Origin: Saprospiraceae bacterium
GTDB lineage: Bacteria > Bacteroidota > Bacteroidia > Chitinophagales > Saprospiraceae
Reading direction: 5' to 3'
NCBI GenBank assembly: GCA_016710265.1
Contig: JADJJL010000006.1
Span: 186,001 to 250,000, forward strand
DNA length: 64,000 bases
In this document: piece after piece, positions 1 through 9,339 of the stretch
How the letters are laid out: every line of letters begins with the position of its first letter
Position numbering within the stretch: position 1 is the first letter of the stretch
Notes under the pieces: model-generated
What the model saw: only the letters and a program-made list of their open reading frames with translations
Told to the model about the DNA's origin: nothing
Database searches by the model: none
Translations under genes and position numbers: made by a program

Positions 1-250
1 TGGTGGTGCAATTGGTGGAAAAAGGCAATCCTGCCCCAAGAGCTGCTTGCCTGGCCGGAGCCTGCCCCAAATTGGCTGAAAGGACATTTCCCATCAAGAC
101 AGATTCGATCAGTTCAGGAGATATTCCAACTCTTTCAACGGCTGCTTTGATGGCATGAGCGCCAAGTGATGTGGCTGAAAATGAAAGCAATGAGGAACCG
201 TATGCGCCAATTGGAGTTCTGGCAATGGATACAATATAAGCTTCTTGCAT
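1..250 (-). CDS. Acetyl-CoA acetyltransferase (thiolase), N-terminal part, cut by window edge
   Basis: The reverse strand reads 83 codons from the ATG at 250-248 to the window edge without a stop. The start of the protein (MQEAYIVSIARTPIGAYGSS) and the later stretch with SANLGQAPARQAAL are the typical N-terminus of thiolase-fold acetyl-CoA C-acetyltransferases. These enzymes condense or cleave acetoacetyl-CoA and longer 3-ketoacyl-CoAs in the cytoplasm. The window ends just before the expected active-site cysteine (motif VCxSG), so catalytic residues cannot be checked. It is the last gene of a minus-strand series that includes an acyl-CoA carboxylase beta subunit, which fits amino acid or fatty acid catabolism. 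Family assignment is firm; substrate is inferred. Confidence 0.88.
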   Translation of the reverse strand, partial: MQEAYIVSIARTPIGAYGSSLLSFSATSLGAHAIKAAVERVGISPELIESVLMGNVLSANLGQAPARQAALGAGLPFSTNCTT

Positions 251-343
251 GTATTAGTTTTTGATTGAAAATGATTATTTTACAATGTTTTAAACCAACA
301 ATCCGAATAGGGTGCTGGTTGAAGCCGCAAAGGAACTAATTTT

Positions 344-1159
344 TTAAAACTCCAATATAATTTTATCCTCTATGCGGATGTTGGGCCTGATTTCAGAATT
401 TAAGGGGTCTGGAATAAGGTAAATTCCAAAATGAACCGCCTGTGCCTCTCTGCGAAATTCAGAAAGTATTTTTAATGGATTTTTACCAAATTGGGAAGAG
501 TGGGGCGGTAAAGTACTCATGATACAACGCTCACATTTTTTAATCACACTGAATGACTGATCACCAATTGTCAATTTTTTTAAATGGTCTTCCTGATAAG
601 CCTCCAAGCCACTTAATAGGATGTTGGGTCTGAATTGATAGGGATGAATATTTTCTCCGCATCTATTGGCAACATCCAAAACAGATTCCAGATTGATCAC
701 ATGGATTGGATAACCATCTGTAAAATTGATCGGGAAACTGATTGGCCAATAATCGGTTCTTTTAATTCTGGCTCTTGGTTTCATCTGCGTCAGAATTACT
801 TTTTCTTGCAGAAATTCTGAAAACCAATTGGAAACTTTTTGATCACCCACTTCAGTGTAAAATTCAGAATCAAATATTTTAACATAGATCGATTCATCAC
901 TTTTATAATCAGTGTTTAGCAAAACAAAATCATCTACTCGATTGGGGTGGTAAATGTAAAAACCATGTGGAAAAAGTTTTATTTCAAGTGTGTTCAGAAT
1001 GGGTTTTTCGCGTTGGGTAATAAAATGACCTTGAGCATTTACCAACATCCAAAACCTGTCAAATTCAAATCCCGTTTCTACAATGACCGTTTCCTCAACG
1101 GCATATCCGGGCCCTGACTTCAAAGGATAAATAAATATTTTTTCTAACCTTACTGACAT
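344..1159 (-). CDS. MOSC domain-containing protein with N-terminal MOSC beta-barrel
   Basis: The 271-aa protein has the two-part layout of MOSC N-terminal beta-barrel proteins. Residues 1-120 carry the YPLKS motif near the start and the FDRFWMLV and TQRE blocks. Residues about 130-265 form the MOSC domain, with FRPNILLSG and a KCERCIM block whose cysteine near residue 210 is the conserved MOSC cysteine. Family members are relatives of the C-terminal domain of molybdenum cofactor sulfurase and of mARC proteins, and are thought to bind Moco or sulfur. No signal peptide is seen, so it should be cytoplasmic. It lies 97 nt after the 99-aa secreted-protein gene and 93 nt before the thiolase, on the same strand. 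The substrate is unknown. Confidence 0.85.
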   Translation of the reverse strand: MSVRLEKIFIYPLKSGPGYAVEETVIVETGFEFDRFWMLVNAQGHFITQREKPILNTLEIKLFPHGFYIYHPNRVDDFVLLNTDYKSDESIYVKIFDSEFYTEVGDQKVSNWFSEFLQEKVILTQMKPRARIKRTDYWPISFPINFTDGYPIHVINLESVLDVANRCGENIHPYQFRPNILLSGLEAYQEDHLKKLTIGDQSFSVIKKCERCIMSTLPPHSSQFGKNPLKILSEFRREAQAVHFGIYLIPDPLNSEIRPNIRIEDKIILEF

Positions 1160-1200
1160 CCTCTTTTTAAACTAAAAACTAAAAAATAAAAACAAAAAAT

Positions 1201-1256
1201 TTAAAACTTAGCACTTAAAACTTAGCACTTAAAACTTAGCACTCAAAACTCAAAAC
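1201..1256. repeat. Short AT-rich tandem repeat, 14-bp unit
   Basis: The unit TTAAAACTTAGCAC occurs three times head to tail (1201-1242) and decays into TCAAAACTCAAAACTC. The preceding A-rich stretch (about 1170-1200) contains related ACTAAAAACTAAAAA words. It fills the gap between the stop of the 99-aa gene and the start of the MOSC gene. It looks like replication-slippage DNA rather than a binding site. Confidence 0.8.
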
Positions 1257-1556
1257 TCATTCCTTTCCATACTCCATTCTATTCGCTGCCTCCAAACTCC
1301 CTAATCTAAAAGCCAATCTGCCTGATTTATTTTGAAAATATCGGTCTTCCATTTTACAAAAAAAAGCCCTGTGTTGAAATTCAGGCATTTTTAATTCAAA
1401 TGATGATTTTTTAATAAAGCTAATACGGTATTTATTGAATAGACTATCCTTTTGATGTAAGTTAAATTTGGATTCTGCTTGAGCAGAAATCTGATGAAAA
1501 CAAAATGTTCCAAGTAAAATTAGAAACGACAATGATATTTTTTTACAAACTTTCAT
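1257..1556 (-). CDS. Small secreted hypothetical protein
   Basis: This 99-aa protein has a clear signal peptide: Lys-rich n-region, hydrophobic residues 8-22, likely cleavage after SAQA near residue 27. The mature part of about 70 residues is basic and aromatic, has one cysteine and no motif I recognise. The start codon overlaps the stop of the upstream membrane-protein gene by four bases (ATGA), so translation is probably coupled. Its place downstream of an acyl-CoA carboxylase beta gene is likely an operon effect and gives no firm functional hint. It could be a lineage-specific periplasmic protein. Confidence 0.6.
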   Translation of the reverse strand: MKVCKKISLSFLILLGTFCFHQISAQAESKFNLHQKDSLFNKYRISFIKKSSFELKMPEFQHRAFFCKMEDRYFQNKSGRLAFRLGSLEAANRMEYGKE

Positions 1557-1834
1557 TTTCCAATGTGAAATCTTCGTCCAAGTTTTGCGATATAGCTTTT
1601 AAAAAATGAAAATTGCCCAAATGGAATACTGACCAAAAGTACCATCATCGGCCAAATAATCGTGACCAACAAAATATAGATCACTACCCACAACAATTTA
1701 TTTTCAATTCCAAAATTGGGCATAATTATTTTACCCAAATAACCGGTTAAACTACCACCTATGGCAAATACACAAAGGATGATGATCAATTTGGTGATCG
1801 AAACATTCCATTTGGTTTTTAATTTTTCAAACAT
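1553..1834 (-). CDS. Small membrane protein, DUF6787-like
   Basis: The 93-aa protein has two hydrophobic segments, about residues 13-36 and 46-70, with charged ends (N-terminal MFEKLKTKW, C-terminal KLGRRFHIGK). The pattern resembles small Bacteroidota membrane proteins labelled DUF6787: a LTGYLGK motif after the first segment and GQFSFF after the second. It starts 9 nt after the carboxylase gene and overlaps the following 99-aa gene by 4 nt, so it is cotranscribed with them. It should sit in the inner membrane. Function is unknown and the family name is from memory. Confidence 0.65.
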   Translation of the reverse strand: MFEKLKTKWNVSITKLIIILCVFAIGGSLTGYLGKIIMPNFGIENKLLWVVIYILLVTIIWPMMVLLVSIPFGQFSFFKSYIAKLGRRFHIGK

Positions 1835-1843
1835 TCCTTAATA

Positions 1844-3478
1844 TTAGCTTTGGATAACACCTACATTAAATTTTTCAATCGGAGCTTTTGAGGCAACTTC
1901 TAAACCCATGATCAGCCAACTCCTGGTTTCTCTGGGATCAATAATGGCATCAACCCAAAGTCTGGCAGCGGCATAATAGGCAGTTGTCTGACTTTCGTAG
2001 CGTTTGCTGATGGTGTCAAACAAATTTTGTTCTTCTTCTGGATTGGGTTCATGTCCTTTTGATTTTAATGAGGATACTTGAATCTGCGTCAAAACCCTTG
2101 CTGCTTGGCTACCTCCCATTACAGCAATCTTAGCAGTGGGCCAGGCTACAATAAATCTAGGATCGTAAGCCTTACCACACATGGCATAGTTGCCAGCGCC
2201 GTAGGAGTTTCCAACCACTACTGTGAATTTAGGGACCGTGCTGTTGGCTACGGCATTGACCATTTTTGCACCATCTTTGATAATGCCTCCATGTTCCGAA
2301 CGTGTACCTACCATAAAACCGGTGACATCCTGAAAGAAAACCAATGGGATTTTTTTCTGATTGCAATTTAATATAAATCGTGTGGCCTTATCCGCAGAAT
2401 CGGAGTAAATGACTCCACCCATTTGCATTTCACCTTTACCTGATTTGATCACTTGACGATCATTGGCGACAATACCTACCGCCCAACCTCCAATCCGGGC
2501 ATAAGCACAAATGATGCTTTTGCCATAGGCCTCTTTGTAAAGAGTTACGGAATTTTCATCGACGATACATTCCAAAATGTTCATCATATTGTATGGCTTA
2601 AGACCATTGGCCGGAAACACACTCAGTAATTGATCAACTGGGATTCCTGGGGGCAAACTTTTTGTTTTGCTTATACCTGCATTCTGCCCTTCACCAAATT
2701 TATCGACCAGAGATCGAATGGTGTCCAGACAGTGGTGATCATTTTTCATTTTATAATCGGTGACGCCGGAAATTTCACAATGGGTAGATGCACCGCCTAG
2801 GGTTTCGTTGTCGGTGATTTCACCAATGGCTGCTTTGACTAAATAAGGTCCAGCCAAAAAGATCGATCCGGTTCCTTCTACGATCAATGCTTCATCGGAC
2901 ATGATCGGTAAATAAGCACCTCCAGCCACACAACTGCCCATAATAGCAGCGATCTGAGGAATTCCTCTAGAAGACAAGATCGCGTTGTTTCTAAATATTC
3001 TTCCAAAATGTTCTTTGTCTGGAAATATTTCATCTTGCATCGGTAGAAAAACTCCTGCGCTGTCTACTAAATAGATTAAAGGCAATCTATTTTCCATAGC
3101 GATCTCCTGAGCGCGGAGATTCTTTTTACCGGTGATCGGAAACCACGCTCCTGCTTTGACAGTGGCATCATTTGCAATGACCATACACAATCTATTTTGG
3201 ATATAGCCTATGACGGTTAAAACACCTGCTGCAGGACATCCTCCATGTTCTTCATACATGCCGAATCCCGCAAATGCGCCAATTTCCCAATATTCACAAT
3301 CCTTGTCAAAGAGATATTCAATTCTTTCGCGGGCGGTCATTTTTCCTTGAGCCCTCTGCGCTTCCAATTTTTTTTCTCCTCCTCCCAGTTTAATCCTGTC
3401 CAACTCACGGGTCAATTTACCGATGGCGAGTTTTAATTCGTCTTCATTCTTAGAAAGCTCTAGTTCTTCTTTGGTCAT
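1844..3478 (-). CDS. Acyl-CoA carboxylase beta subunit, methylcrotonyl-CoA carboxylase type
   Basis: This 544-aa protein is a biotin-dependent carboxyltransferase beta subunit with the N and C crotonase-like halves. Visible blocks are GKMTARERIEYLFD (residues about 46-59), MVIANDATVKAG, LIYLVDSAGVFLP, QDEIFPDKEHFGRIF, GSCVAGGAYLP, and in the C half QDVTGFMVGTRSE, VGNSYGAGNYAM and WPTAKIAVMGG. The QDEIFPD-HFGRIF block and the length favour the methylcrotonyl-CoA carboxylase branch (leucine breakdown), although propionyl-CoA use cannot be excluded. The alpha (biotin carboxylase) subunit is not in this window. It lies 31 nt after htrA and 9 nt before the small membrane protein gene. It should act in the cytoplasm. 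Confidence 0.92.
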   Translation of the reverse strand: MTKEELELSKNEDELKLAIGKLTRELDRIKLGGGEKKLEAQRAQGKMTARERIEYLFDKDCEYWEIGAFAGFGMYEEHGGCPAAGVLTVIGYIQNRLCMVIANDATVKAGAWFPITGKKNLRAQEIAMENRLPLIYLVDSAGVFLPMQDEIFPDKEHFGRIFRNNAILSSRGIPQIAAIMGSCVAGGAYLPIMSDEALIVEGTGSIFLAGPYLVKAAIGEITDNETLGGASTHCEISGVTDYKMKNDHHCLDTIRSLVDKFGEGQNAGISKTKSLPPGIPVDQLLSVFPANGLKPYNMMNILECIVDENSVTLYKEAYGKSIICAYARIGGWAVGIVANDRQVIKSGKGEMQMGGVIYSDSADKATRFILNCNQKKIPLVFFQDVTGFMVGTRSEHGGIIKDGAKMVNAVANSTVPKFTVVVGNSYGAGNYAMCGKAYDPRFIVAWPTAKIAVMGGSQAARVLTQIQVSSLKSKGHEPNPEEEQNLFDTISKRYESQTTAYYAAARLWVDAIIDPRETRSWLIMGLEVASKAPIEKFNVGVIQS

Positions 3479-3509
3479 TTTATTGGTTTATCGAAATATG
3501 ATGCGTCGA

Positions 3510-4952
3510 TTAATTTTTGTAAAAACTATATGGATAGCGACCTCTGTATTCTTCATAAAATCCATCCAATGTAATCTTGTCATTGGATTTATTCATCACA
3601 TCGATCAACTCATCCACAGATGTCACTTTTTTACCGTTCACATGGGTGATGATATAATTTGGAATCATGTTGGTATTCCATATTTTACTTTCTCTGTAAA
3701 TACTCAAAACCCTCACACCCTTGGTTTTTATTTTGGCGATTTCTTTTTCGCTTAGATCTCTCAGCTCAAATCCATAATCTACCAAAATAGGATCTCTGCG
3801 TGTACTAATAAGTTCTGTAGAATTAATTTGATTTTTAAGAATCGCTTTTGCAGAAAATTTAGAACCATTTCTCCAGTAAGCCAAATTGACTTCTGTGCCC
3901 GGTCTAAAACGGCCAATGATTTCTTGTAACTCTGAGACAGAATTTACAATTCTCTCATTGACTTCAAGAATAATATCATCCGGTTTAAGTCCAGCCTCGT
4001 CCGCTGCGCCGTTTTTGGTGATGTTTGAAATATAGACCCCAGCAATTCTTTCCAATCCAAATTGTTTGGCCCTTTGATTGTCCACATTTTCAATGGTGAC
4101 TCCGAGTAGACCTCGTTGTACATTTCCGAATTCCTGCAAATCAAAGATGACCTTCCTTACCAGATTTGAAGGGATCGAAAATGAATATCCTTCATAACGA
4201 CCGGAGAAAGTCATGATTGCTGTATTAATTCCTATTAATTCGCCCGCAGAATTCACCAAAGCACCACCTGAATTACCAGGATTGACGGCCGCGTCTGTTT
4301 GGATAAAAGATTCAATTTTGTATTGTTGATTGTTGAGGATATTGATGTTTCTGGCTTTTGCGGAAATAATACCTGCGGTTACAGTGGATTGCAATCTAAA
4401 TGGATTTCCAACAGCCAAGACCCATTCACCCACCTGGGATGAATCTGAATTACCAAAAATCAGATAGGGTAGGCCCGTGGCTTCTATTTTTAAAAGCGCC
4501 AGATCTGTGTTTGGATCTGTACCAATCAACTTTGCCTGATATTCATGATTGTCATTCAACATGATTTGAATGGTTTTGGCTTTCTCAATCACGTGGTTAT
4601 TAGTGATGATATAGCCATCCGGTGAAATGAGCACCCCTGAACCCGTAGAAACACCCTTGTTGACCATTGGCATCAGATCCTGACCATCTTCAATGCATTC
4701 AATAAAAACTACTGCTGGCGTAGATATTTTAGCAGCCGAAATAAAATCGGTGGGAGCACTGGATTGTAAATTGCTGTGAATTCTGTCCGATTTGATCAGA
4801 CGCTCCATAACCTGTTGATTTTCAATTCGGCTTTTTTCTGCCATAAACAGTGCATTGCCGGATTTTTGAAACATTAATTCATGTACTACCCAAGTAAGAA
4901 TGGAAGTGAGTAGGGCAGTCATCGAAATAATAAACCATAATTGTTTGGACAT
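3510..4952 (-). CDS. htrA: HtrA/DegP-family serine protease with PDZ domains
   Basis: The 480-aa protein starts with a membrane anchor or uncleaved signal (residues 5-25). A trypsin-like protease domain follows with an intact triad: His120 in TNNHVIEK, Asp150 in NTDLALLK, and Ser228 in NPGNSGGAL. After it comes a typical PDZ domain (about 285-375, with GVYISNITKNGAADEAGL) and a second, more divergent PDZ-like region to the C-terminus. Family members are periplasmic quality-control proteases that degrade misfolded envelope proteins, which fits a bacterium exporting many large surface proteins. A perfect 12-bp palindrome (4959-4970, GTTATATATAAC) lies just upstream of the start and may be part of the promoter. 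It heads the series that runs into the carboxylase gene. Confidence 0.93.
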   Translation of the reverse strand: MSKQLWFIISMTALLTSILTWVVHELMFQKSGNALFMAEKSRIENQQVMERLIKSDRIHSNLQSSAPTDFISAAKISTPAVVFIECIEDGQDLMPMVNKGVSTGSGVLISPDGYIITNNHVIEKAKTIQIMLNDNHEYQAKLIGTDPNTDLALLKIEATGLPYLIFGNSDSSQVGEWVLAVGNPFRLQSTVTAGIISAKARNINILNNQQYKIESFIQTDAAVNPGNSGGALVNSAGELIGINTAIMTFSGRYEGYSFSIPSNLVRKVIFDLQEFGNVQRGLLGVTIENVDNQRAKQFGLERIAGVYISNITKNGAADEAGLKPDDIILEVNERIVNSVSELQEIIGRFRPGTEVNLAYWRNGSKFSAKAILKNQINSTELISTRRDPILVDYGFELRDLSEKEIAKIKTKGVRVLSIYRESKIWNTNMIPNYIITHVNGKKVTSVDELIDVMNKSNDKITLDGFYEEYRGRYPYSFYKN

Positions 4953-5060
4953 AAGACAGTTATATATAACACAAATAATTCATAGAACTATGCAAAAACC
5001 ATGCCTTTTTATAATAATCAGGCTAAATACTGTCAAATAACAAAATTATTGCCTTTCAGA

Positions 5061-8000
5061 TTATCGAATAAGACTTAATGATGTCTTAAGTTCTACCAAT
5101 CTATTTGCTCCACAAATATCTAGGGTCCCTATGAATTGAACAATGTACGAATCCATCGGTGACAACTGTCCTCTATAATATCCATCCCATGCCTCATCCG
5201 GATCATTAGATTCAAAAACCAACTGTCCCCAACGATTGTAAATTTTTAAACTGAACCCATCTTTTTCAAAAATGGCATCTTGGTCAAAAACCACTTTGTA
5301 AGTATCATTTTCCATATCCCCATTGGGTGTAAAAACATTCGGTAAATGAACCTTCTGGTTGGCTAAGCTTTCATCTTGTTCGAGGTTGAAAAACAATTTG
5401 ATGGAATCACATCCATTTTTATTAAAAACAACAACTACATAATTTCCTTTGACCATAAAATTTTGAACACTGTCGCGGCCAATGACCATACCTCGCTCGT
5501 CTCGCCATTCAAATCTTGCAGAATCATAGGGGAAGCCGGAAGCCTGAAATATTGCATAGGCATTGATGGAAGTATCCTTGCATATTGTTTGAGTCACTCT
5601 GAGGCTATCGTACATGAGTGGCAATCCCAAAAGTTTACGGATAAAAACGGTCGTGTCATATTGGCAATCAAATTGGTCAAAAATTCTAATCAAATGAAGA
5701 CCTTCATCTAAGCCGGTATAATAATTATTTAAATCTTTAGGGCTACCATCCACGCTGTATCTAATCGGTGGTACTCCATCCTTGATCAAAATTCTTATGG
5801 TTCCGTTGGGAACCGGACCACAAACATGTGTTAATTCCACTTTGTCCAAAACAATGGTCGCATAAGGTTGAACAGTCACGGTTCCGGAATAATCACATCC
5901 ATTTTTTTGAAATACACGATAAGTATGTTTTCCTTCAATGACAAATGTCACGGTCTTTCCTAAATCCTGGCTTTGCATTCTTCTGTCAAAAACATCTCGC
6001 CATGAAATTGAATCAAACAAACTAAAATCACTCACCGAAAATGTGACCGTTCTATTTTGACAGCTAAACCAAATTGGATTAGGAAGTCCAATGGAATGAA
6101 CCATGGTATCTATGTCCACTACCAAGGTATCTGAACTTAAACATTCAGGATTTGGTGTAATAATTCTACTGACATAGGTTCCCGGAATTCGAATGATCTG
6201 ACGAATATTTCTTTCTTGAGTTCCATTAATTCCCGGTCCTTTAAAATTAAAAGTATAGGTGGTTTTATAATTGACCAATGTTGCATAAATATCCAATGTA
6301 TCTTGCTTGCAACTCAAGGTCCTGTCCACACCCAAAAATGACAATGGGATATTCAAGTTTTTTAAAACATTGACAGTGTCGAAAGATTCACAGCCATTGG
6401 CTTTGTCTTCAACTTTTAATACATAAATTCCTGGTTGATCAACGGTAGGATTTCTTTGAGTCCGATTACCGGAATTGATTCCCGGTCCTGTCCAGGAAAG
6501 GTCAGCATTGGCAGGCGTGATATTGAATGTGCCATCTAAAACAACAGAGACAAAATCACATGTGATTGATTTATCTAAGCCAGCACTTATGAGTGGCTGT
6601 CCATCTTCTTTGGTGATAATAATTGAATCTAAATATTCACAATTTAAAACTGTGTCTCTAATTAAAATATAATATTTTCCTTCTTTCGTTGCAATGATCT
6701 TTTTGAGATGCCTGTCTGCATCAGATATATTGGGTCCTGCCCAAAAGAATTTTAAATTTCTTCCGGTGGATAGACTTGCATCCAAAAATACGGTGTCAGA
6801 TTTACAATTTAAATCCGAAGTTTTGGTAAGTATAACCATTGGTAGGCTATCCGGGAACGTCACTAAAACGCTGTCTGTTTCTTCACACAAGGAAATGAAA
6901 TTTACTACTCGAATCACATAGGTGCCTGAAACTGAAATCTTAGGAGCAATACTATCGCGATTTGTGCTATCAATGCCAGGTCCTGTCCATGAAAGTTTAA
7001 AATCTGAACCTGTGCTATTGAAATTTCCTCCAATGGTGATGCTCGCAGAATCACAAGGCAATACCCGATCCAAACCCGCGTCTGCACTGGCCATGGTTCT
7101 GTTTAAAAATACTAATACAGTATCGGTACGCTCACACTCATTGAGTAAATTTTGAACCCTTAAAATATATTGCCCAGGTAAACGAACTCCTTGAACGATG
7201 TCATTTTTACGACTTGCCAGAATATCCGGCCCGGACCATTCCCAATAAAAATTAATTCTTAAATCGGTAGAGTCGGCAATAAGAAAAACTGTGGAATCCT
7301 TACAATTGAGTAATTGATCTGCCCCAGCAAAGGCCAATGGAGCCAATGTATCAATGAAGATTTGGATGGTATCTGTACCAATACATCCACTGATCGAATC
7401 TACTACATGAAAGACATAGGTTCCAGGAGTGGATAAACTTGGTTTAAGTTCGAACCTGTTTGAAAAATCAATGCCTGGACCATCCCAATAAAAGCCTCTT
7501 AATCCAAAGGTATCTGGTCGGGTCACATCCAACTGAACAGCTGTTGAAAGGCAAGTCAAGGTTTGATCAGAACCTAAGCCTGGATCGGGTGCTTCAAAAA
7601 CTTGAATTCTGACCAGGGTGTCATGTGTACATCCGTCAGGACTTAATGACCTTGCTCTGAAAAGTGAAGTTAAATTTGGGCAAACTTCAATCATTGAAAC
7701 CGTATCGCGATTTTCCCAAATCAATTTATTTTCAGGACTTGAACTTAAAAGGACTTGAGTGCATTCTCCTTTGCAAAGAATTGGATTTTCTACCACTACC
7801 TGTAAATCAGGCTGTGATAATTCGATCACCTCCACGGTGTCCGTTCCAAAACAACCTCTTTGATCTTCTACCAATAATATGATTGTACCAGGAGTTGAAA
7901 CAAAAGTGCTTCGTTCTCCTGTGCCATCATTCCATTGATAATTTTGTAGACCTTCCGGTCCAGTCAATTCCGTAAAATCTCCTTGACAAAATTGCAAATT

Positions 8001-9179
8001 TCCAGATATGCTTGCATCCACATTAGGCGCAAAAATCAACTGAACAGGTGGACAAAAGAAATTGGGTATAGTTGGAAAAACAAGATCATTTCCCAATATC
8101 GTTGTTCCTTGGCAAGGACAATTCATGTCTGATATTTCCCGATAAATATAATATTCAATGGTGTCGTATTTCCATTCTTCTTTCCATTGAAGTTGGATCC
8201 TTTGTATGGAGTTTAATGGAATTGGAGATTGACTGCCATCAGAGCTGTACAATTCAAAAATAATGGGTTCCGGGCCATAATGTGCACCTCCATTGGGAAG
8301 ACTTAGAATAAATTCTTCACCATTGATATCAATCACACTCAAATCAGTAAGTCTTTGGCTTTGATTCCCCTGGTTATAATACCAATTTCCTCCAAGATGC
8401 ACAGGAATAAAAGCTTTAAATGTATCCACTTGAAAAGTATCTAGACATTCTTTAGGATCTGAAAAGCATTTCATGAGTGGGCATTTTTGATCCAATTCAT
8501 CCAATAATGCTTGAGTGATGATTCCAATAAAAGACTGGATGTCATTTTTTAAAATATTACCTGATTCATCCAATTCAATAAATGGAGGTTGGGTAGTTAC
8601 CCAATTTAATCTTGCCGTATCTCTTGAAACCAATATATCTTGTGTAATACTGTCTACGGTACAATTTGCAGAATCTACTCCAAATAAATTTTGTTCTACC
8701 TGATAGGTTTCACATTCACCTTTTATAGAAAAACGCCAAAGTGGGGTCAGTGGTAAAAAGCCATTCAAAACCCGGATAGGTCCACAGGAGTCTGTCGGAT
8801 CAGTGTGACAAGGATTTGCCTGATAACTTAGACTGATAGTATGTTGAGTTTCTTGCAGTCTAAAATTGCGATTTTCAAACATCAGCTTGATGGTATCTGT
8901 ACTGATGCAATTGCCTTGGTCAATATGATAAACAAATTCATATTCTCCGCATGCTGTGACTCTGACACGAACACCACCTGGAAACATGCTGTCCACCATT
9001 ACTAAATTACTTTCTGGATTGCATATAGTGGTCCAATAACCTCCGGGAGGATTTGCAATTAAATCAGCATCAAATCCGCAAACAAACCGGTCTGATCCGG
9101 CATCTGCACAATCTTGTGCAAATGAAAAATGCAGGGAGAGAAAACAAAATAACGAGCAAAATAAAGTTGTTTTTAACAT
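5061..9179 (-). CDS. Giant secreted Ig/PKD-repeat protein with T9SS type B (CHU_C) C-terminal domain
   Basis: This 1372-aa protein has a signal peptide (residues 1-21, cleavage after SFA). The middle part, about residues 540-1130, contains at least six degenerate Ig/PKD-like repeats of 90-105 residues. Each has a GxDxxxxC opening, such as AGLDRVLPC or AGLDKSITC, and a later WxGPGI-type block followed by xxNR. The last 90 residues have NVFTPNGD, LKIYNRWGQLVFES and WDGYYRGQ, the hallmark of the gliding-motility-associated CHU_C sorting domain that sends proteins through T9SS to the surface. The paired cysteines suggest disulfides outside the cell. Probable role is adhesin or surface-layer filament; ligand unknown. 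It is transcribed alone, with about 160 nt on the purA side. Confidence 0.88.
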   Translation of the reverse strand: MLKTTLFCSLFCFLSLHFSFAQDCADAGSDRFVCGFDADLIANPPGGYWTTICNPESNLVMVDSMFPGGVRVRVTACGEYEFVYHIDQGNCISTDTIKLMFENRNFRLQETQHTISLSYQANPCHTDPTDSCGPIRVLNGFLPLTPLWRFSIKGECETYQVEQNLFGVDSANCTVDSITQDILVSRDTARLNWVTTQPPFIELDESGNILKNDIQSFIGIITQALLDELDQKCPLMKCFSDPKECLDTFQVDTFKAFIPVHLGGNWYYNQGNQSQRLTDLSVIDINGEEFILSLPNGGAHYGPEPIIFELYSSDGSQSPIPLNSIQRIQLQWKEEWKYDTIEYYIYREISDMNCPCQGTTILGNDLVFPTIPNFFCPPVQLIFAPNVDASISGNLQFCQGDFTELTGPEGLQNYQWNDGTGERSTFVSTPGTIILLVEDQRGCFGTDTVEVIELSQPDLQVVVENPILCKGECTQVLLSSSPENKLIWENRDTVSMIEVCPNLTSLFRARSLSPDGCTHDTLVRIQVFEAPDPGLGSDQTLTCLSTAVQLDVTRPDTFGLRGFYWDGPGIDFSNRFELKPSLSTPGTYVFHVVDSISGCIGTDTIQIFIDTLAPLAFAGADQLLNCKDSTVFLIADSTDLRINFYWEWSGPDILASRKNDIVQGVRLPGQYILRVQNLLNECERTDTVLVFLNRTMASADAGLDRVLPCDSASITIGGNFNSTGSDFKLSWTGPGIDSTNRDSIAPKISVSGTYVIRVVNFISLCEETDSVLVTFPDSLPMVILTKTSDLNCKSDTVFLDASLSTGRNLKFFWAGPNISDADRHLKKIIATKEGKYYILIRDTVLNCEYLDSIIITKEDGQPLISAGLDKSITCDFVSVVLDGTFNITPANADLSWTGPGINSGNRTQRNPTVDQPGIYVLKVEDKANGCESFDTVNVLKNLNIPLSFLGVDRTLSCKQDTLDIYATLVNYKTTYTFNFKGPGINGTQERNIRQIIRIPGTYVSRIITPNPECLSSDTLVVDIDTMVHSIGLPNPIWFSCQNRTVTFSVSDFSLFDSISWRDVFDRRMQSQDLGKTVTFVIEGKHTYRVFQKNGCDYSGTVTVQPYATIVLDKVELTHVCGPVPNGTIRILIKDGVPPIRYSVDGSPKDLNNYYTGLDEGLHLIRIFDQFDCQYDTTVFIRKLLGLPLMYDSLRVTQTICKDTSINAYAIFQASGFPYDSARFEWRDERGMVIGRDSVQNFMVKGNYVVVVFNKNGCDSIKLFFNLEQDESLANQKVHLPNVFTPNGDMENDTYKVVFDQDAIFEKDGFSLKIYNRWGQLVFESNDPDEAWDGYYRGQLSPMDSYIVQFIGTLDICGANRLVELKTSLSLIR

Positions 9180-9339
9180 ATTTGATATTTCATTGAAACG
9201 GCAACAAATTAAAGAATATAGGTCAAATCTATGAAATAATATTCAGCCTACGAGTAAGTAATTATATATCAAATGATTACAATATAAATGTAAAATTTGT
9301 CAAAAGAAATTTTAAACGGAGCTTCTGGTTGACTCAAAG

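Noticed and set aside
1201..1256. CRISPR-like repeat
   Set aside because: The 14-bp units are contiguous without spacers and are low complexity.
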